From an uncultured Eubacteriales bacterium (GTDB lineage Bacteria > Bacillota > Clostridia > Oscillospirales > Acutalibacteraceae): a stretch of 64,000 nucleotides of DNA. This document shows positions 23,975 to 31,590 of this stretch, in pieces. The notes beneath the pieces were generated by a model. It searched no databases. It saw only the letters and a program-made list of their open reading frames with translations, and had not been told where the DNA came from. How positions within the stretch are numbered: the stretch's first letter is position 1; each line of letters begins with the position of its first letter. Made by a program: the position numbers and the translations under genes. The stretch covers positions 10,006-74,005 of the forward strand of contig CAKUBN010000004.1 in the NCBI GenBank assembly GCA_934643185.1, given 5' to 3'.

Positions 23975-23999
23975 TGTTCTGTCCTCTCAATTTAACGAA

Positions 24000-24039
24000 T
24001 AAAGTCTTTCTTCAAGTTTTCTTCGAGAAAGCTTGAAAG
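24000..24039 (+). repeat. Remnant of the mosaic palindromic element (hairpin 1 only)
   Basis: AAAGTCTTTCTTCAAG and the hairpin CAAGTTTTC-TTC-GAGAAAGCTTG match the left end of the full copies at 33944 and 58576; nothing beyond hairpin 1 remains. It lies in the short gap between the ClC and degV genes. Confidence 0.65.
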
Positions 24040-24044
24040 CGCTG

Positions 24045-24887
24045 TTACTTTCTCACAAACAAAACGCCCAGCGTGTTCGGGCCGCAGTGACTCGAGACCG
24101 TGCAGCCAGCATAGGTCTCCAACACCTCGTCGAAGCCGCCGCATTCCTTGATGATCGCTTTCACATTCTCCACAATCTCCGGCGCACAGCCCGAGTGCGT
24201 GATGAAAATGCGATTTCGTCTCAAATCGTCTCTGCCCTGCAAACGCTCGCGCACATACTGTGCAATGCAATTGTCGATCTTGCCGCGGTACTTTTTGCCC
24301 ACGCCCATTTTGCCGTCCTTCACTTCAATGCACGGCTTTAGCTTCAATAAATTCGCGCCGAGCGCCGCCAAGGTAGAGCATCTGCCGCCCTTTTGCAGAT
24401 AAAAAAGCGTATCGATGACGAAGCTCGCCTCTACTTTTTTCGCCGTTTCGCGCATGAGCGCGGCAATCTCTTTGGGGTCCTCGCCCTTTTCCGCACGCTC
24501 TGCGGCATCCAAAACGAGCAGCGCGATGCCCGTGGAAAGATTGCGGGAATCGACCACATACACGTTTTCAAACTCCGCCGCAGCGGTGCAGGCGTTCTGG
24601 TAGCAGCTGGAAAAATCACTGCTGATATTGAAATGGATCACCGCGTCGTAATTTTCCCTGCATTTTTTGAAAAATGCCGTGTAATCGCCCACGTTCACGG
24701 CAGCAGTGCGGCACACGCCCTTGCCGGAGCGCACGTAGTCGAAAATCTCCTGCGGCGTGATGTCCATGCCGTCGCGACAATTCTGCCCGCCCTTTTCAAT
24801 GTACAGCGGCGTAATGCCGATATTATACGTTTCGATAAGCTCCGGCGACAGATCGCATGTGCTGTCCGCCGAAATTTTAATCCTCAT
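24045..24887 (-). CDS. degV: DegV family fatty acid-binding protein
   Basis: A 280-residue two-domain protein of the DegV family (FakB-like). These bind a fatty acid and present it to the FakA kinase for phosphorylation, feeding exogenous fatty acids into phospholipids. Motifs seen are ISADSTCDLSPELI at the start, HFNISSDFSSCYQNA (ligand-carboxylate loop), FYLQKGGRCS and the C-terminal SHCGPNTLGVLFVRK. AGAGGAGAA precedes the ATG. FakA is not in the window. It is transcribed toward the ClC gene and may share a transcript with it. Confidence 0.9.
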   Translation of the reverse strand: MRIKISADSTCDLSPELIETYNIGITPLYIEKGGQNCRDGMDITPQEIFDYVRSGKGVCRTAAVNVGDYTAFFKKCRENYDAVIHFNISSDFSSCYQNACTAAAEFENVYVVDSRNLSTGIALLVLDAAERAEKGEDPKEIAALMRETAKKVEASFVIDTLFYLQKGGRCSTLAALGANLLKLKPCIEVKDGKMGVGKKYRGKIDNCIAQYVRERLQGRDDLRRNRIFITHSGCAPEIVENVKAIIKECGGFDEVLETYAGCTVSSHCGPNTLGVLFVRK

Positions 24888-25046
24888 TGCAGAATTCTCC
24901 TCTCCGCTTTCGATTTGTTTTACGGTGTTTATGTTGTTTCAGTATACAACAGCCCGCGCTTTTTTTCAAGATTTCGCACCGTTTCCGGCATGATTTTTCC
25001 GTCTCTTTCATAAATTTTAAGACATTCTTACATTGCGCAAAAATGC

Positions 25047-25075
25047 TTGCATCTAAAGAAATTTTTCGCTACAAT
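25047..25075 (+). promoter_or_regulatory. SigA-type promoter of the TM2 gene pair
   Basis: TTGCAT-17 bp-TACAAT, 35 bp upstream of the ATG at 25110. Confidence 0.75.
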
Positions 25076-25109
25076 AAAATCACAAAACAAAGATGAGAGG
25101 AGACCGTAT

Positions 25110-25421
25110 ATGCAAGGTCAAAATTACAATCCCTACACCGGCGCACCGCTTTCCGGCATAGATCCGCCCGCCGGTTATCCGCAAAAAAGCCGTATCGCAG
25201 CCGGACTGTTCGGCATGCTGATGGGCACATTCGGCGTGCACAATTTTTACCTTGGCAATACACAGCGCGGACTGATCCAGATTTTGGTCGCTACGCTCGG
25301 CGCGCCTCTCACCTGCGGTCTTTCCACCGTTGCCGTGTGGGTCTGGAGCCTTGTTGAGGGCGTGCAGATCTTAGAAGGCAAGATCAAAATGGATGCAAAC
25401 GGCATCAAGCTGAAAGACTGA
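25110..25421 (+). CDS. TM2 domain protein
   Basis: A 103-residue protein with a polar, proline- and tyrosine-rich head (residues 1-28), then a TM2 domain: SRIAAGLFGMLMGTFGVHNFYLGNTQRGLIQIL has the first helix and the GxxGxHxFYLG signature, and LSTVAVWVWSLVEGVQIL is the second helix. The TM2 domain is a two-helix membrane module of unknown biochemical role. GAGAGGAG precedes the ATG. The next gene, 14 nt away, encodes a longer paralogue, so they form one operon. Confidence 0.88.
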   Translation: MQGQNYNPYTGAPLSGIDPPAGYPQKSRIAAGLFGMLMGTFGVHNFYLGNTQRGLIQILVATLGAPLTCGLSTVAVWVWSLVEGVQILEGKIKMDANGIKLKD

Positions 25422-25435
25422 GAAAGGAGATCTTT

Positions 25436-26128
25436 ATGACAGACGAAAAAAACACCCGGAACACCACCCCGGAGATCGCAAAGCCGGAGCCGACCTTAAC
25501 GAATCCCGTAGAGCAGAGCTTTGCCGAAGCCGAGCGCCTTGCGGAGCAGGCAGAAGCCGCCGCAAAAGACGAACCGTGCTGCGATATGCCGAAAGCCGAA
25601 GAAGCTGCCCCGGAAGCACCGAAAACGGAGGTGCCAACGCCGCCGCAGTATCAGCCACCGCAGTATCAGCCGCCGCAGTATCAGCCGCCGCAGTACACCT
25701 ATGCGGCCTACACCGCACAGCCGCAGCAGCCCACCCCGCAGGAGGGCGCGGGCGACTACCGCCCCCCGCGCTACACGGAGCAGTACCAGGCGAACGCCAA
25801 TAATGCAAATTATAACAACCCGCAGCAAACCTACTACGCCCCGAACGGCCAGCCGCAGTATGGGCAGAACTACGCACAGCCGTATGACCCGCCGCAGGGC
25901 ACCAAAAGCCGCATTGCAGCCGGTGTGCTCGCCATTTTATTCGGTGTGTTCGGCGTGCACAACTTCTACATCGGCAAAACGGGCCTTGGCATTGCACAGC
26001 TTGCCATCACCGTTTGCAGCTGCGGCACGCTTGCCATCGTCTCCGAAATTTGGGGCATCATAGAAGGCGTGCGCCTTTTGCAGGGCACAATCTACACGGA
26101 CGGTCACGGCATGAAGTTTGTTGACTGA
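25436..26128 (+). CDS. TM2 domain protein with long proline/tyrosine/glutamine-rich N-terminus
   Basis: A 230-residue paralogue of the preceding gene. The first 150 residues are low-complexity: an acidic alanine-rich part, then near-perfect YQPPQ repeats (about 70-87) and Q/N/Y/P-rich sequence, with a CC pair at 48-49. The TM2 domain lies at about 157-225 (SRIAAGVLAILFGVFGVHNFYIG ... in two helices). Such tails probably reach into the cytoplasm and could drive clustering at the membrane. GAAAGGAGA precedes the ATG. It is followed by a terminator. Confidence 0.88.
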   Translation: MTDEKNTRNTTPEIAKPEPTLTNPVEQSFAEAERLAEQAEAAAKDEPCCDMPKAEEAAPEAPKTEVPTPPQYQPPQYQPPQYQPPQYTYAAYTAQPQQPTPQEGAGDYRPPRYTEQYQANANNANYNNPQQTYYAPNGQPQYGQNYAQPYDPPQGTKSRIAAGVLAILFGVFGVHNFYIGKTGLGIAQLAITVCSCGTLAIVSEIWGIIEGVRLLQGTIYTDGHGMKFVD

Positions 26129-26166
26129 GCTTGATTTTATCCCATTGACTAAAATTCCAAAACAGC

Positions 26167-26210
26167 AAAACCCGATGCAGCCGAATCCAGACTGCACCGG
26201 GTTTTCTCTG
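26167..26210. terminator. Intrinsic terminator between convergent genes
   Basis: AAAACCCGATGCAG / CTGCACCGGGTTTT stem with one mismatch, A and T runs at its ends, between the TM2 operon and the GH127 gene. Confidence 0.8.
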
Positions 26211-26238
26211 TTCTGTTATGACGATATAAACGCGTTTC

Positions 26239-28164
26239 TTATTTGACCGGCAGCCAGACACGCATCTGGTTTTCGCCGCGGTTTGCCCATGTGTAATACG
26301 GGATAAGGCGGATTGTCTTTTCCACAAATTTCGGAGCCTTTGTGGAATACAGCGTGTCGATGTCTTGCTGTGCGCAGCCTGCAATCTCTACGGGCACAAT
26401 GCCGCCGAGCGTTTCGGGCTCGAAATCGAGCGCCTTCGGCTCTGCACCGGCTTTGACATACAGCGGCAGCACCTTGCCGTTATCGACTTCCTCTGCGCAG
26501 TAGACGAGCGCGCCGCGCTGTACACACACCTTGCCGCTGTCCGCCGCAATCTTTGCGGAGGCGTACACAACGTGCGGGGTCATATCCATGGTCAGCGTGA
26601 GCGTATTGCCGTCTTTCCATGCGCGGGTGATGTAAGCATAGCCGTCCTTTGTCACAGCGTTAAGGTCGACCGCTTCGCCGTTTACGGTCAGCATGCTCTT
26701 TTCGCTCCATGCCGGAATGCGGATGGCGACCGTCGTTTCCGCTTCACCCTTGATCGTATACTTTGCCGTGCCGCCGTGCGGGAAATCGGTCTCGCAGGTG
26801 AGCGTGATGCCCTTTTCGGTCTTCACCGTGCCGCCTGCATAGAGATCAATGAAGAACGTGTCTTCATTTTCGCTGTACGCATAGGAGCCAAAGGAAGACA
26901 CCATGCGCGCCACGTTCGGCGGGCAGCATGCGCAGGCATACCACTGCGGGCGGGTGGGCAGCACTGCGCGGTGCGTGACGGCCTTGCCGGAAATGCCCGG
27001 TACGACCTCAAGCGGGTTCACATAGAAGAAACGCTTGCCGTCAAGCTGCATGCCGGCGAGCACGGTGTTGTAGAACGCGCGCTCCATCACATCGGCATAT
27101 TCGCCGCGGTGCTCGTTTTCAAGCATCTTCTTCGCGAAGAACATCAGACCGATGGAGGCGCAGGTCTCGGCGTACACGGTGTCGTTCGGCAGGTCATAAT
27201 CGACCGTAAAGGCTTCACCCATAAACGTGGAGCCGATGCCGCCCGTAACGTACATGCGGCGCTTTGTGATGCTCTCCCACAAATTGCGGCAGGCAGCAAG
27301 CAGTGTCTCGTCCTGTGTTTCCTTTGCGACGTCCGCCATGCCGGTGTAAAGGTACACGGCGCGCACGGCGTGGCCCACGGCGTCCTTCTGCTCACGCACG
27401 GGCAGGGTGCTCTGGGTGTAGTCGGTATTCAGCTCCTCCGTGCCGTCCCAAACGTTCCAGCCGCGATTCTTTTTTTCTTCCACGAAATAATTCGGGGCCT
27501 GACCGCGCACGTCTACAAAGTGCTTTGCAAGCTCCTTATACTTTTCGTTGCCCGTGGCGCGCCACAGACGCATCAGTGCGAGCTCCACCTCCGGGTGGCC
27601 CGGGTAGGCGCGCGTGTTTTTCTTCATGAATTGCTCGTAAATGCAGTCTGCATTCTTCGACATGATGTCGAGCAGCTCGCGCTTGCCGGTGACCTCATAA
27701 TACGCCACGGCAGCCTCCATCATGTGGCCTGCACAGTAAAGCTCATGTGCATCGCAGATGTTCGTCCACATTTTGTCGGGACACTTCACGGTGAAATAGG
27801 AATCGACATAGCCATCTTCGTGCTGGGAAGCGCCGTAGAGCTGAATGGTCTCGTCCACGGCCTTTTCAAGCTCCGGGTCTTCGCCCGCTGCAAGCGCATA
27901 GGCTGCCGCTTCGATCCACTTTGCGACATCGCTGTCTTGGAACACCATACCGTAGAATTCGTCCGGCTTTACATCCTTGCCCCTCAGCTTTTCAGCTGCA
28001 AGGCGGATATTTTCAATGGCGTGGCTCTTTTCGATACCCGGGATGGCGTCGTTCAGGATATTATACTGATACGGCAGCACCTCCTCGCGCACGAGCTTCT
28101 GCATTTTGCCGATGAAACCGTTATCGGCGGAAAAGGATTTTACGGGGATACGTTCGCTTTTCAT
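26239..28164 (-). CDS. Glycoside hydrolase family 127 beta-L-arabinofuranosidase-like protein
   Basis: A 641-residue enzyme of GH127 (HypBA1 family), which releases beta-L-arabinofuranose from plant hydroxyproline-linked arabinans. An (alpha/alpha)6 barrel covers about residues 10-430 and beta-sandwich domains follow. The unusual Zn site of the family is present: YAETCAS (Glu-x-Cys) in the barrel and CACCPPNVAR (Cys-Cys, one of which is the nucleophile in HypBA1). No signal peptide, so it acts on imported oligosaccharides. This points to plant-fibre use in a gut-like habitat. It is single-gene, with its own promoter at 28208-28236. Confidence 0.92.
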   Translation of the reverse strand: MKSERIPVKSFSADNGFIGKMQKLVREEVLPYQYNILNDAIPGIEKSHAIENIRLAAEKLRGKDVKPDEFYGMVFQDSDVAKWIEAAAYALAAGEDPELEKAVDETIQLYGASQHEDGYVDSYFTVKCPDKMWTNICDAHELYCAGHMMEAAVAYYEVTGKRELLDIMSKNADCIYEQFMKKNTRAYPGHPEVELALMRLWRATGNEKYKELAKHFVDVRGQAPNYFVEEKKNRGWNVWDGTEELNTDYTQSTLPVREQKDAVGHAVRAVYLYTGMADVAKETQDETLLAACRNLWESITKRRMYVTGGIGSTFMGEAFTVDYDLPNDTVYAETCASIGLMFFAKKMLENEHRGEYADVMERAFYNTVLAGMQLDGKRFFYVNPLEVVPGISGKAVTHRAVLPTRPQWYACACCPPNVARMVSSFGSYAYSENEDTFFIDLYAGGTVKTEKGITLTCETDFPHGGTAKYTIKGEAETTVAIRIPAWSEKSMLTVNGEAVDLNAVTKDGYAYITRAWKDGNTLTLTMDMTPHVVYASAKIAADSGKVCVQRGALVYCAEEVDNGKVLPLYVKAGAEPKALDFEPETLGGIVPVEIAGCAQQDIDTLYSTKAPKFVEKTIRLIPYYTWANRGENQMRVWLPVK

Positions 28165-28207
28165 CTTTGTAAACCTCCATCACGAGTCTCAAGTTGTTCG
28201 TACATCT

Positions 28208-28236
28208 TTTATAGCACATTCAACCGGAGAAAGCAA
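28208..28236 (-). promoter_or_regulatory. SigA-type promoter of the GH127 gene
   Basis: Minus strand TTGCTT-17 bp-TATAAA, about 45 bp upstream of the start. Confidence 0.65.
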
Positions 28237-28285
28237 CTGTTTTCGGAAAACTTTAATTTTGATACGGAAAGTTCATGAAAAACGG

Positions 28286-28314
28286 TTGCAATTTTCACGC
28301 GTTGCAGGTAAAAT
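28286..28314 (+). promoter_or_regulatory. SigA-type promoter of the membrane protein gene at 28368
   Basis: TTGCAA-17 bp-TAAAAT, 54 bp upstream of the ATG; divergent from the GH127 promoter. Confidence 0.7.
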
Positions 28315-28367
28315 CAAACTATAAAATTTTTTCCGAGAAAATCGAACCAAAAAAGGATGCGTGCCGC

Positions 28368-28847
28368 ATGGCCATAAAGATAAAAGGGAAACTTCCGCTT
28401 AAAATTTGCAGCGTGCTGTTCGTTTTGTACGGTGCAGCGTCGCTTGTGGCGCTTCTGCTGTGCCTCATCGACCGAAAATACGTGGAGGAATACGACCTTT
28501 CCGCTTACTTTAATTCCTCTATGCCGGTGCTGTCCGTTGCGGGCGCGATGCTTGTGCCCGTTTTGCTGCTCATTGCGGGGCTGATGGGCCACGTCCGAGC
28601 AGACCGCCCGAACAGCATGAAGCCGTGCTTTTTTCTGGGCCTTGCTACCGGCATCATCATTCTTTTCAATGTTTTGTATGAAATCTTCACCGGCGATGCG
28701 CCGAATATGCCGGAAATCTGCACCTATGTTCTCGACCTCGTTCTCCCCGTTCTCTACACGTTCTGCGCATGGCTGAACTGGAGGCACAAGGGAGACGACA
28801 CGCCGAAAGCCGCAGATGCCGACCCTGCATCCGCTTCTAAATCCTGA
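28368..28847 (+). CDS. Predicted four-helix membrane protein, unknown function
   Basis: A 159-residue protein starting MAIKIKGKLPLKICSVLFVLY. There are hydrophobic segments at about 12-32, 55-77, 92-110 and 120-140, and a polar alanine-rich C-terminal tail (TPKAADADPASASKS). I do not recognise a family. The ATG at 28368 has AAAAGGA about 10 nt upstream, and a promoter and a strong terminator frame the gene. The neighbours (GH127 divergent, repeat copy B downstream) give no functional hint. Confidence 0.65.
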   Translation: MAIKIKGKLPLKICSVLFVLYGAASLVALLLCLIDRKYVEEYDLSAYFNSSMPVLSVAGAMLVPVLLLIAGLMGHVRADRPNSMKPCFFLGLATGIIILFNVLYEIFTGDAPNMPEICTYVLDLVLPVLYTFCAWLNWRHKGDDTPKAADADPASASKS

Positions 28848-28871
28848 TCGTTCCCTTTAGATAAAAAACTC

Positions 28872-28909
28872 AAGCACGCAGAACTTTCGAGTCTGCGTGC
28901 TTTTCTTTT
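28872..28909 (+). terminator. Intrinsic terminator
   Basis: AAGCACGCAGA / TCTGCGTGCTT stem followed by TTCTTTTG, 25 bp after the membrane protein gene. Confidence 0.88.
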
Positions 28910-28925
28910 GGCTTGTTCGGTTTTT

Positions 28926-29121
28926 GAAAGGCGGTTTGTGACCGCCTTTTAGGAAACCCATGCAACTGGGTTTCCTACGGATTGAACGTCCCCCGGACAT
29001 TCAATCCTACTTTCCTAGTTTTTTGTCAGGCAAAAAGATTTCGCTTTCTGCGGAAAGCGACGTAGGGCTCTGCCCTACGCACCCGCAAGTTTTCTGAAGA
29101 AAACTTGACTAAAGACTTTAA
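28926..29121 (-). repeat. Mosaic palindromic element, copy B
   Basis: On the minus strand: TAAAGTCTTTAGT, hairpin 1 CAAGTTTTC/GAAAACTTG, hairpin 2 CGTAGGGC/GCCCTACG, hairpin 3 TCGCTTTC-CGCA-GAAAGCGA, linker CTTTTTGCCTGAC, hairpin 4 TTGAATGTCC/GGACGTTCAA (one mismatch), hairpin 5 AGGAAACCCA/TGGGTTTCCT and hairpin 6 AAAGGCGGT/ACCGCCTTT. It lies between the convergent 28368 gene and rsmI. Confidence 0.85.
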
Positions 29122-29142
29122 ACCGCCGTTACCGCGGGCTCG

Positions 29143-29985
29143 TCAGTTCATCAGCGCTTTATAGATTTCGCCTTTCTTAAATCCGGAGAGCTTTGCGGCC
29201 TCCTTAGCGGCGTCGCTGGCGGAGCTGCCGTTTTCCATCGCTTTTTTTGCGGCTTCTACGGCATCCTCTAACGTCATTTCTTTCTGTTCTTCCGCCTTCG
29301 CACCCTCAATGACGAGCACAAATTCGCCCTTTGGGGCGTTCTGCTCGTAGTATTCGGCAGCTTTATATAATGTCGTGCGCACGCACTCCTCGTGGATTTT
29401 CGTAATTTCCCTTACAAGCGCGATGCGTCTGTCGCCGAATACCTCTGCCATATCTCTTAACGTATACGGCAGCTTATGCGGCGCTTCGTAGAACACCATG
29501 GTGCGCACTTCGTTTTTGACGGACTCCAAGTGGTCCTTACGGCTCTTTTTATTGACGCTCAAAAAGCCCTCAAACGTAAATCTGCCCGTCGGCAGTCCCG
29601 ATACCGCCAGCGCGGAAATGACGGCGCTCGGGCCCGGCACAACAAGCACCGGCACGTCGTGCTCGGCGCACAACGCCACAAGGTCTTCGCCCGGGTCGGA
29701 GATGGCCGGCATGCCGGCGTCGGAGACGATGGCGCACGTTTCGCCCGCCAAAATGCGGTCTACAATGCGCCCGCCCTTTTCGGCCTTGTTGTGCTCATAA
29801 TAGCTTACAAGCGGTTTTTTAATGCCGAAGTGGTTTAAAAGCTTCATCGTGACGCGCGTGTCCTCCGCTGCGATGAAATCCACCGCCGCCAAGGTCTCCG
29901 CCGCGCGGGGCGAAAAATCCGACAAATTTCCGATGGGCGTGCCCACCACATACAATGCACCGCGAAGCAGTTTATTTTCTTCCAT
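29143..29985 (-). CDS. rsmI: 16S rRNA (cytidine-1402-2'-O)-methyltransferase
   Basis: RsmI methylates the ribose of C1402 in the ribosomal decoding centre. The 280-residue product has the tetrapyrrole-methylase-like SAM fold: GALYVVGTPIGNLSDFSPRA at the N-terminus, IAAEDTRVTMKLLNHF, IVSDAGMPAISDPG, VPGPSAVISALAVSGL and GRFTFEGFL. All are diagnostic of RsmI. GGAGGACG precedes the ATG at 29985, which lies 14 bp inside the upstream methyltransferase gene, so the two are translationally coupled. The last 30 residues form an alanine-rich basic helix common in Firmicute RsmI. Confidence 0.94.
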   Translation of the reverse strand: MEENKLLRGALYVVGTPIGNLSDFSPRAAETLAAVDFIAAEDTRVTMKLLNHFGIKKPLVSYYEHNKAEKGGRIVDRILAGETCAIVSDAGMPAISDPGEDLVALCAEHDVPVLVVPGPSAVISALAVSGLPTGRFTFEGFLSVNKKSRKDHLESVKNEVRTMVFYEAPHKLPYTLRDMAEVFGDRRIALVREITKIHEECVRTTLYKAAEYYEQNAPKGEFVLVIEGAKAEEQKEMTLEDAVEAAKKAMENGSSASDAAKEAAKLSGFKKGEIYKALMN

Positions 29986-30730
29986 CTGCGCGTCCTCCCT
30001 TGTGACCGAATTTGTAATTCCCGTAAATTTCCAGCATTTCGGCGGAAAACCCGCCGTTTTCGTCTTCTATAATCAGCGTCGGCAGCACGGAAAGCCCCGG
30101 TTTGCCGCCGCGCCGCGCTTCCAGCAAAAACAAAGATGGCGCGGTGTTCACTCTTTGCTGCACAAGCCGCAGCCGTTTCGGCTCTAAGCCGTATGCCCTG
30201 AAAACATTCATCGCGTCCGCAAGGCGCTCCGGGCGCTGACAAAGGCAAAACCGGCCGCCATAGCGCAGCACGTCTCTGCCCGCTTTTGCAACGTCCTCCA
30301 GCGTGCAGGTGCACTCGTGCCGCGCATTTTCCATGCGCTCGTCCGGGTTGCGCAGCCCCGCGCCCACGGCCTTATACGGCGGATTGCACGCCGCAAGGTC
30401 TAACGTGGGGTGCGGAACGATCGTTTTGATCTCCCGGATGTCACCGCGGATGACCTCAATGTTTTCCGTATATCCGTTTTCCGAAACGGAGCGCAAAGCC
30501 TGCGAAAACGCCTGCTCGCCGAGCTCTACCGCCGTGATGTGCCGGGGCGCGTAATTTGCCTGCCACAAAAGCGGAATGGTGCCGCAGCCCGTGCCGAGGT
30601 CAATGCAGCGCTCTTTGTGCTTCGGCGCAGCAAAATGCGCCAGTAAAATGGTGTCCGTATTAAACGTGTGCTCGCGGCTGACAAGCACGCGGCAGGCGGG
30701 CGCAAGCGGCTCCCAATGCAGATTTTCCAC
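29972..30730 (-). CDS. tRNA1(Val) (adenine(37)-N6)-methyltransferase-like protein (TrmN6/YfiC family)
   Basis: A 252-residue class I SAM-dependent N6-adenine methyltransferase. It has the SAM motif CIDLGTGCGTIPLLW, the acidic VELGEQAF strand and the catalytic LAACNPPYKAVG (NPPY, for amino-group methylation of adenine). This matches the YabB/TrmN6 group, whose gene commonly precedes rsmI in Firmicutes, as here. I chose GTG at 30730 because AAAGGAG lies 7 nt upstream; an ATG nine codons earlier has its GGGAG directly adjacent. tRNA is the likely target but only by homology. Confidence 0.86.
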   Translation of the reverse strand: MENLHWEPLAPACRVLVSREHTFNTDTILLAHFAAPKHKERCIDLGTGCGTIPLLWQANYAPRHITAVELGEQAFSQALRSVSENGYTENIEVIRGDIREIKTIVPHPTLDLAACNPPYKAVGAGLRNPDERMENARHECTCTLEDVAKAGRDVLRYGGRFCLCQRPERLADAMNVFRAYGLEPKRLRLVQQRVNTAPSLFLLEARRGGKPGLSVLPTLIIEDENGGFSAEMLEIYGNYKFGHKGGRADGRK

Positions 30731-30770
30731 AGGTTTTCTCCTTTCGGTTGAATTCATCTCCCGATAAGCG

Positions 30771-30966
30771 TGGTCAAAAGTTTTGCTCAAGCTTTTTCAA
30801 AAGCTTGCGGGTTTTTAGGGCAGCGCCCTAAATCGCTTTCCGCAGAAAGCGAAACACCTTTTGCCTACCAAAAATCAGGAAAGGAGCTCTAACAGTCCAG
30901 TGGACTGTTAGAGCGAGGAAAACCCTATTAAGGGGTTTTCCTAAGGGCGGCCCCGCCGCCCTTTTT
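30771..30966 (+). repeat. Mosaic palindromic element, copy C
   Basis: Order: AAAAGTTTTGCTC, hairpin 1 AAGCTTTT/AAAAGCTT, hairpin 2 TTTAGGGC/GCCCTAAA, hairpin 3 TCGCTTTC-CGCA-GAAAGCGA, linker CCTTTTGCCTACCAAAAAT, hairpin 4 CTCTAACAGTCC/GGACTGTTAGAG, hairpin 5 GGAAAACCC/GGGTTTTCC and hairpin 6 AAGGGCGG/CCGCCCTT, followed by TTT. Hairpin 6 plus the T run could end minus-strand or plus-strand transcripts. It forms an inverted pair with copy D. Confidence 0.85.
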
Positions 30967-31029
30967 CATTACATATAGCTACAAAACGGCATCTGAACTT
31001 GGGGAAAACTAAAGGTGCAGAGCTTTCAA

Positions 31030-31224
31030 ACAGGCGGTCAAAAGACCGCCTGTCAAGGGACCCCCTAATTGGGTCCCTTGCAGCATAACAGTCCACTGGA
31101 CTGTTATGCCTATCCTCCTGATTTTTCGGTAAGCAAAAAGATTTCGTCGTCTGCGGACGACGACTCGGGGCTTTGCCCCAAGACCCCACGACCTTTTTGA
31201 AAAAAGGTCGATCAAAAACTTTTA
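31030..31224 (-). repeat. Mosaic palindromic element, copy D
   Basis: On the minus strand: hairpin 1 GACCTTTTT/AAAAAGGTC, hairpin 2 TGGGGC/GCCCCG region, hairpin 3 TCGTCGTC-CGCA-GACGACGA, linker CTTTTTGCTTACC, hairpin 4 GCATAACAGTCC/GGACTGTTATGC, hairpin 5 AAGGGACCC/GGGTCCCTT and hairpin 6 CAGGCGGTC/GACCGCCTG. It faces copy C tail to tail across about 60 bp. Together they fill the 570-bp gap between the TrmN6-like gene and the ferredoxin gene. Confidence 0.85.
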
Positions 31225-31254
31225 ACACCCAAGCTCATTGCCAAAACAGCAAAA

Positions 31255-31281
31255 GAAAAAGGACTGCCGCTTGGGCAGCCC
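31255..31281 (-). terminator. Intrinsic terminator of the ferredoxin gene
   Basis: Minus strand GGGCTGCC-CAAGC-GGCAGTCC followed by TTTTTC, 24 bp after the ferredoxin stop. Confidence 0.8.
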
Positions 31282-31304
31282 TCTCTTTTACGCAATGTCA
31301 GCGA

Positions 31305-31475
31305 TTATGCCTGCTCCGGAGCGGAAACCGGGCAAGTGTCAGCGCAAGCGCCGCACTCGATGCAGGTATCAGCGTCGATCTCGTACTTGCCGTCACCCTC
31401 GGAGATTGCGGAAACAGGACATGCTTCTGCGCAAGCGCCGCAAGCGATGCAAGCGTCTGTAATTTTATATGCCAT
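31305..31475 (-). CDS. 2[4Fe-4S] ferredoxin
   Basis: A 56-residue clostridial-type ferredoxin. Two CxxCxxCxxxCP motifs are present: CIACGACAEACP (about residues 9-20) and CIECGACADTCP (about 38-49), separated by the usual EGDGKYEIDADT turn. The two low-potential clusters pass electrons between pyruvate:ferredoxin oxidoreductase, hydrogenase and other anaerobic enzymes. GGAGGTG lies 6 nt before the ATG. It is a monocistronic gene of typical length. Confidence 0.95.
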   Translation of the reverse strand: MAYKITDACIACGACAEACPVSAISEGDGKYEIDADTCIECGACADTCPVSAPEQA

Positions 31476-31590
31476 TTTGGGACACCTCCATGTATTTGAT
31501 ACCTACATTCTAACACAAATCCATGAAAATGCAAGCGAAAATTGCTTTTTTACAGATACGTAACAAAAACCCGCCAAAATACAGGAATTT

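Noticed and set aside
25640..25692. Tandem DNA repeat of 15 bp
   Set aside because: It is coding sequence for the YQPPQ repeats of the second TM2 protein, in frame, not an independent repeat element.
26365..28278. 637-codon open frame on the plus strand opposite the GH127 gene
   Set aside because: It is the antisense shadow of a well-supported GH127 gene; long antisense frames are common at this GC content and codon bias. The same applies to 19192-20463 (opposite hflK), 48161-49837 (opposite fabF) and 58996-60774 (opposite the EF-G-like gene).
30771..30966. Mosaic element as merely a string of terminators
   Set aside because: Hairpin 6 plus T run could terminate in copies C, F and H, but copies E and G lack the T run, and hairpins 1-5 have none in any copy, so termination alone does not explain the structure.
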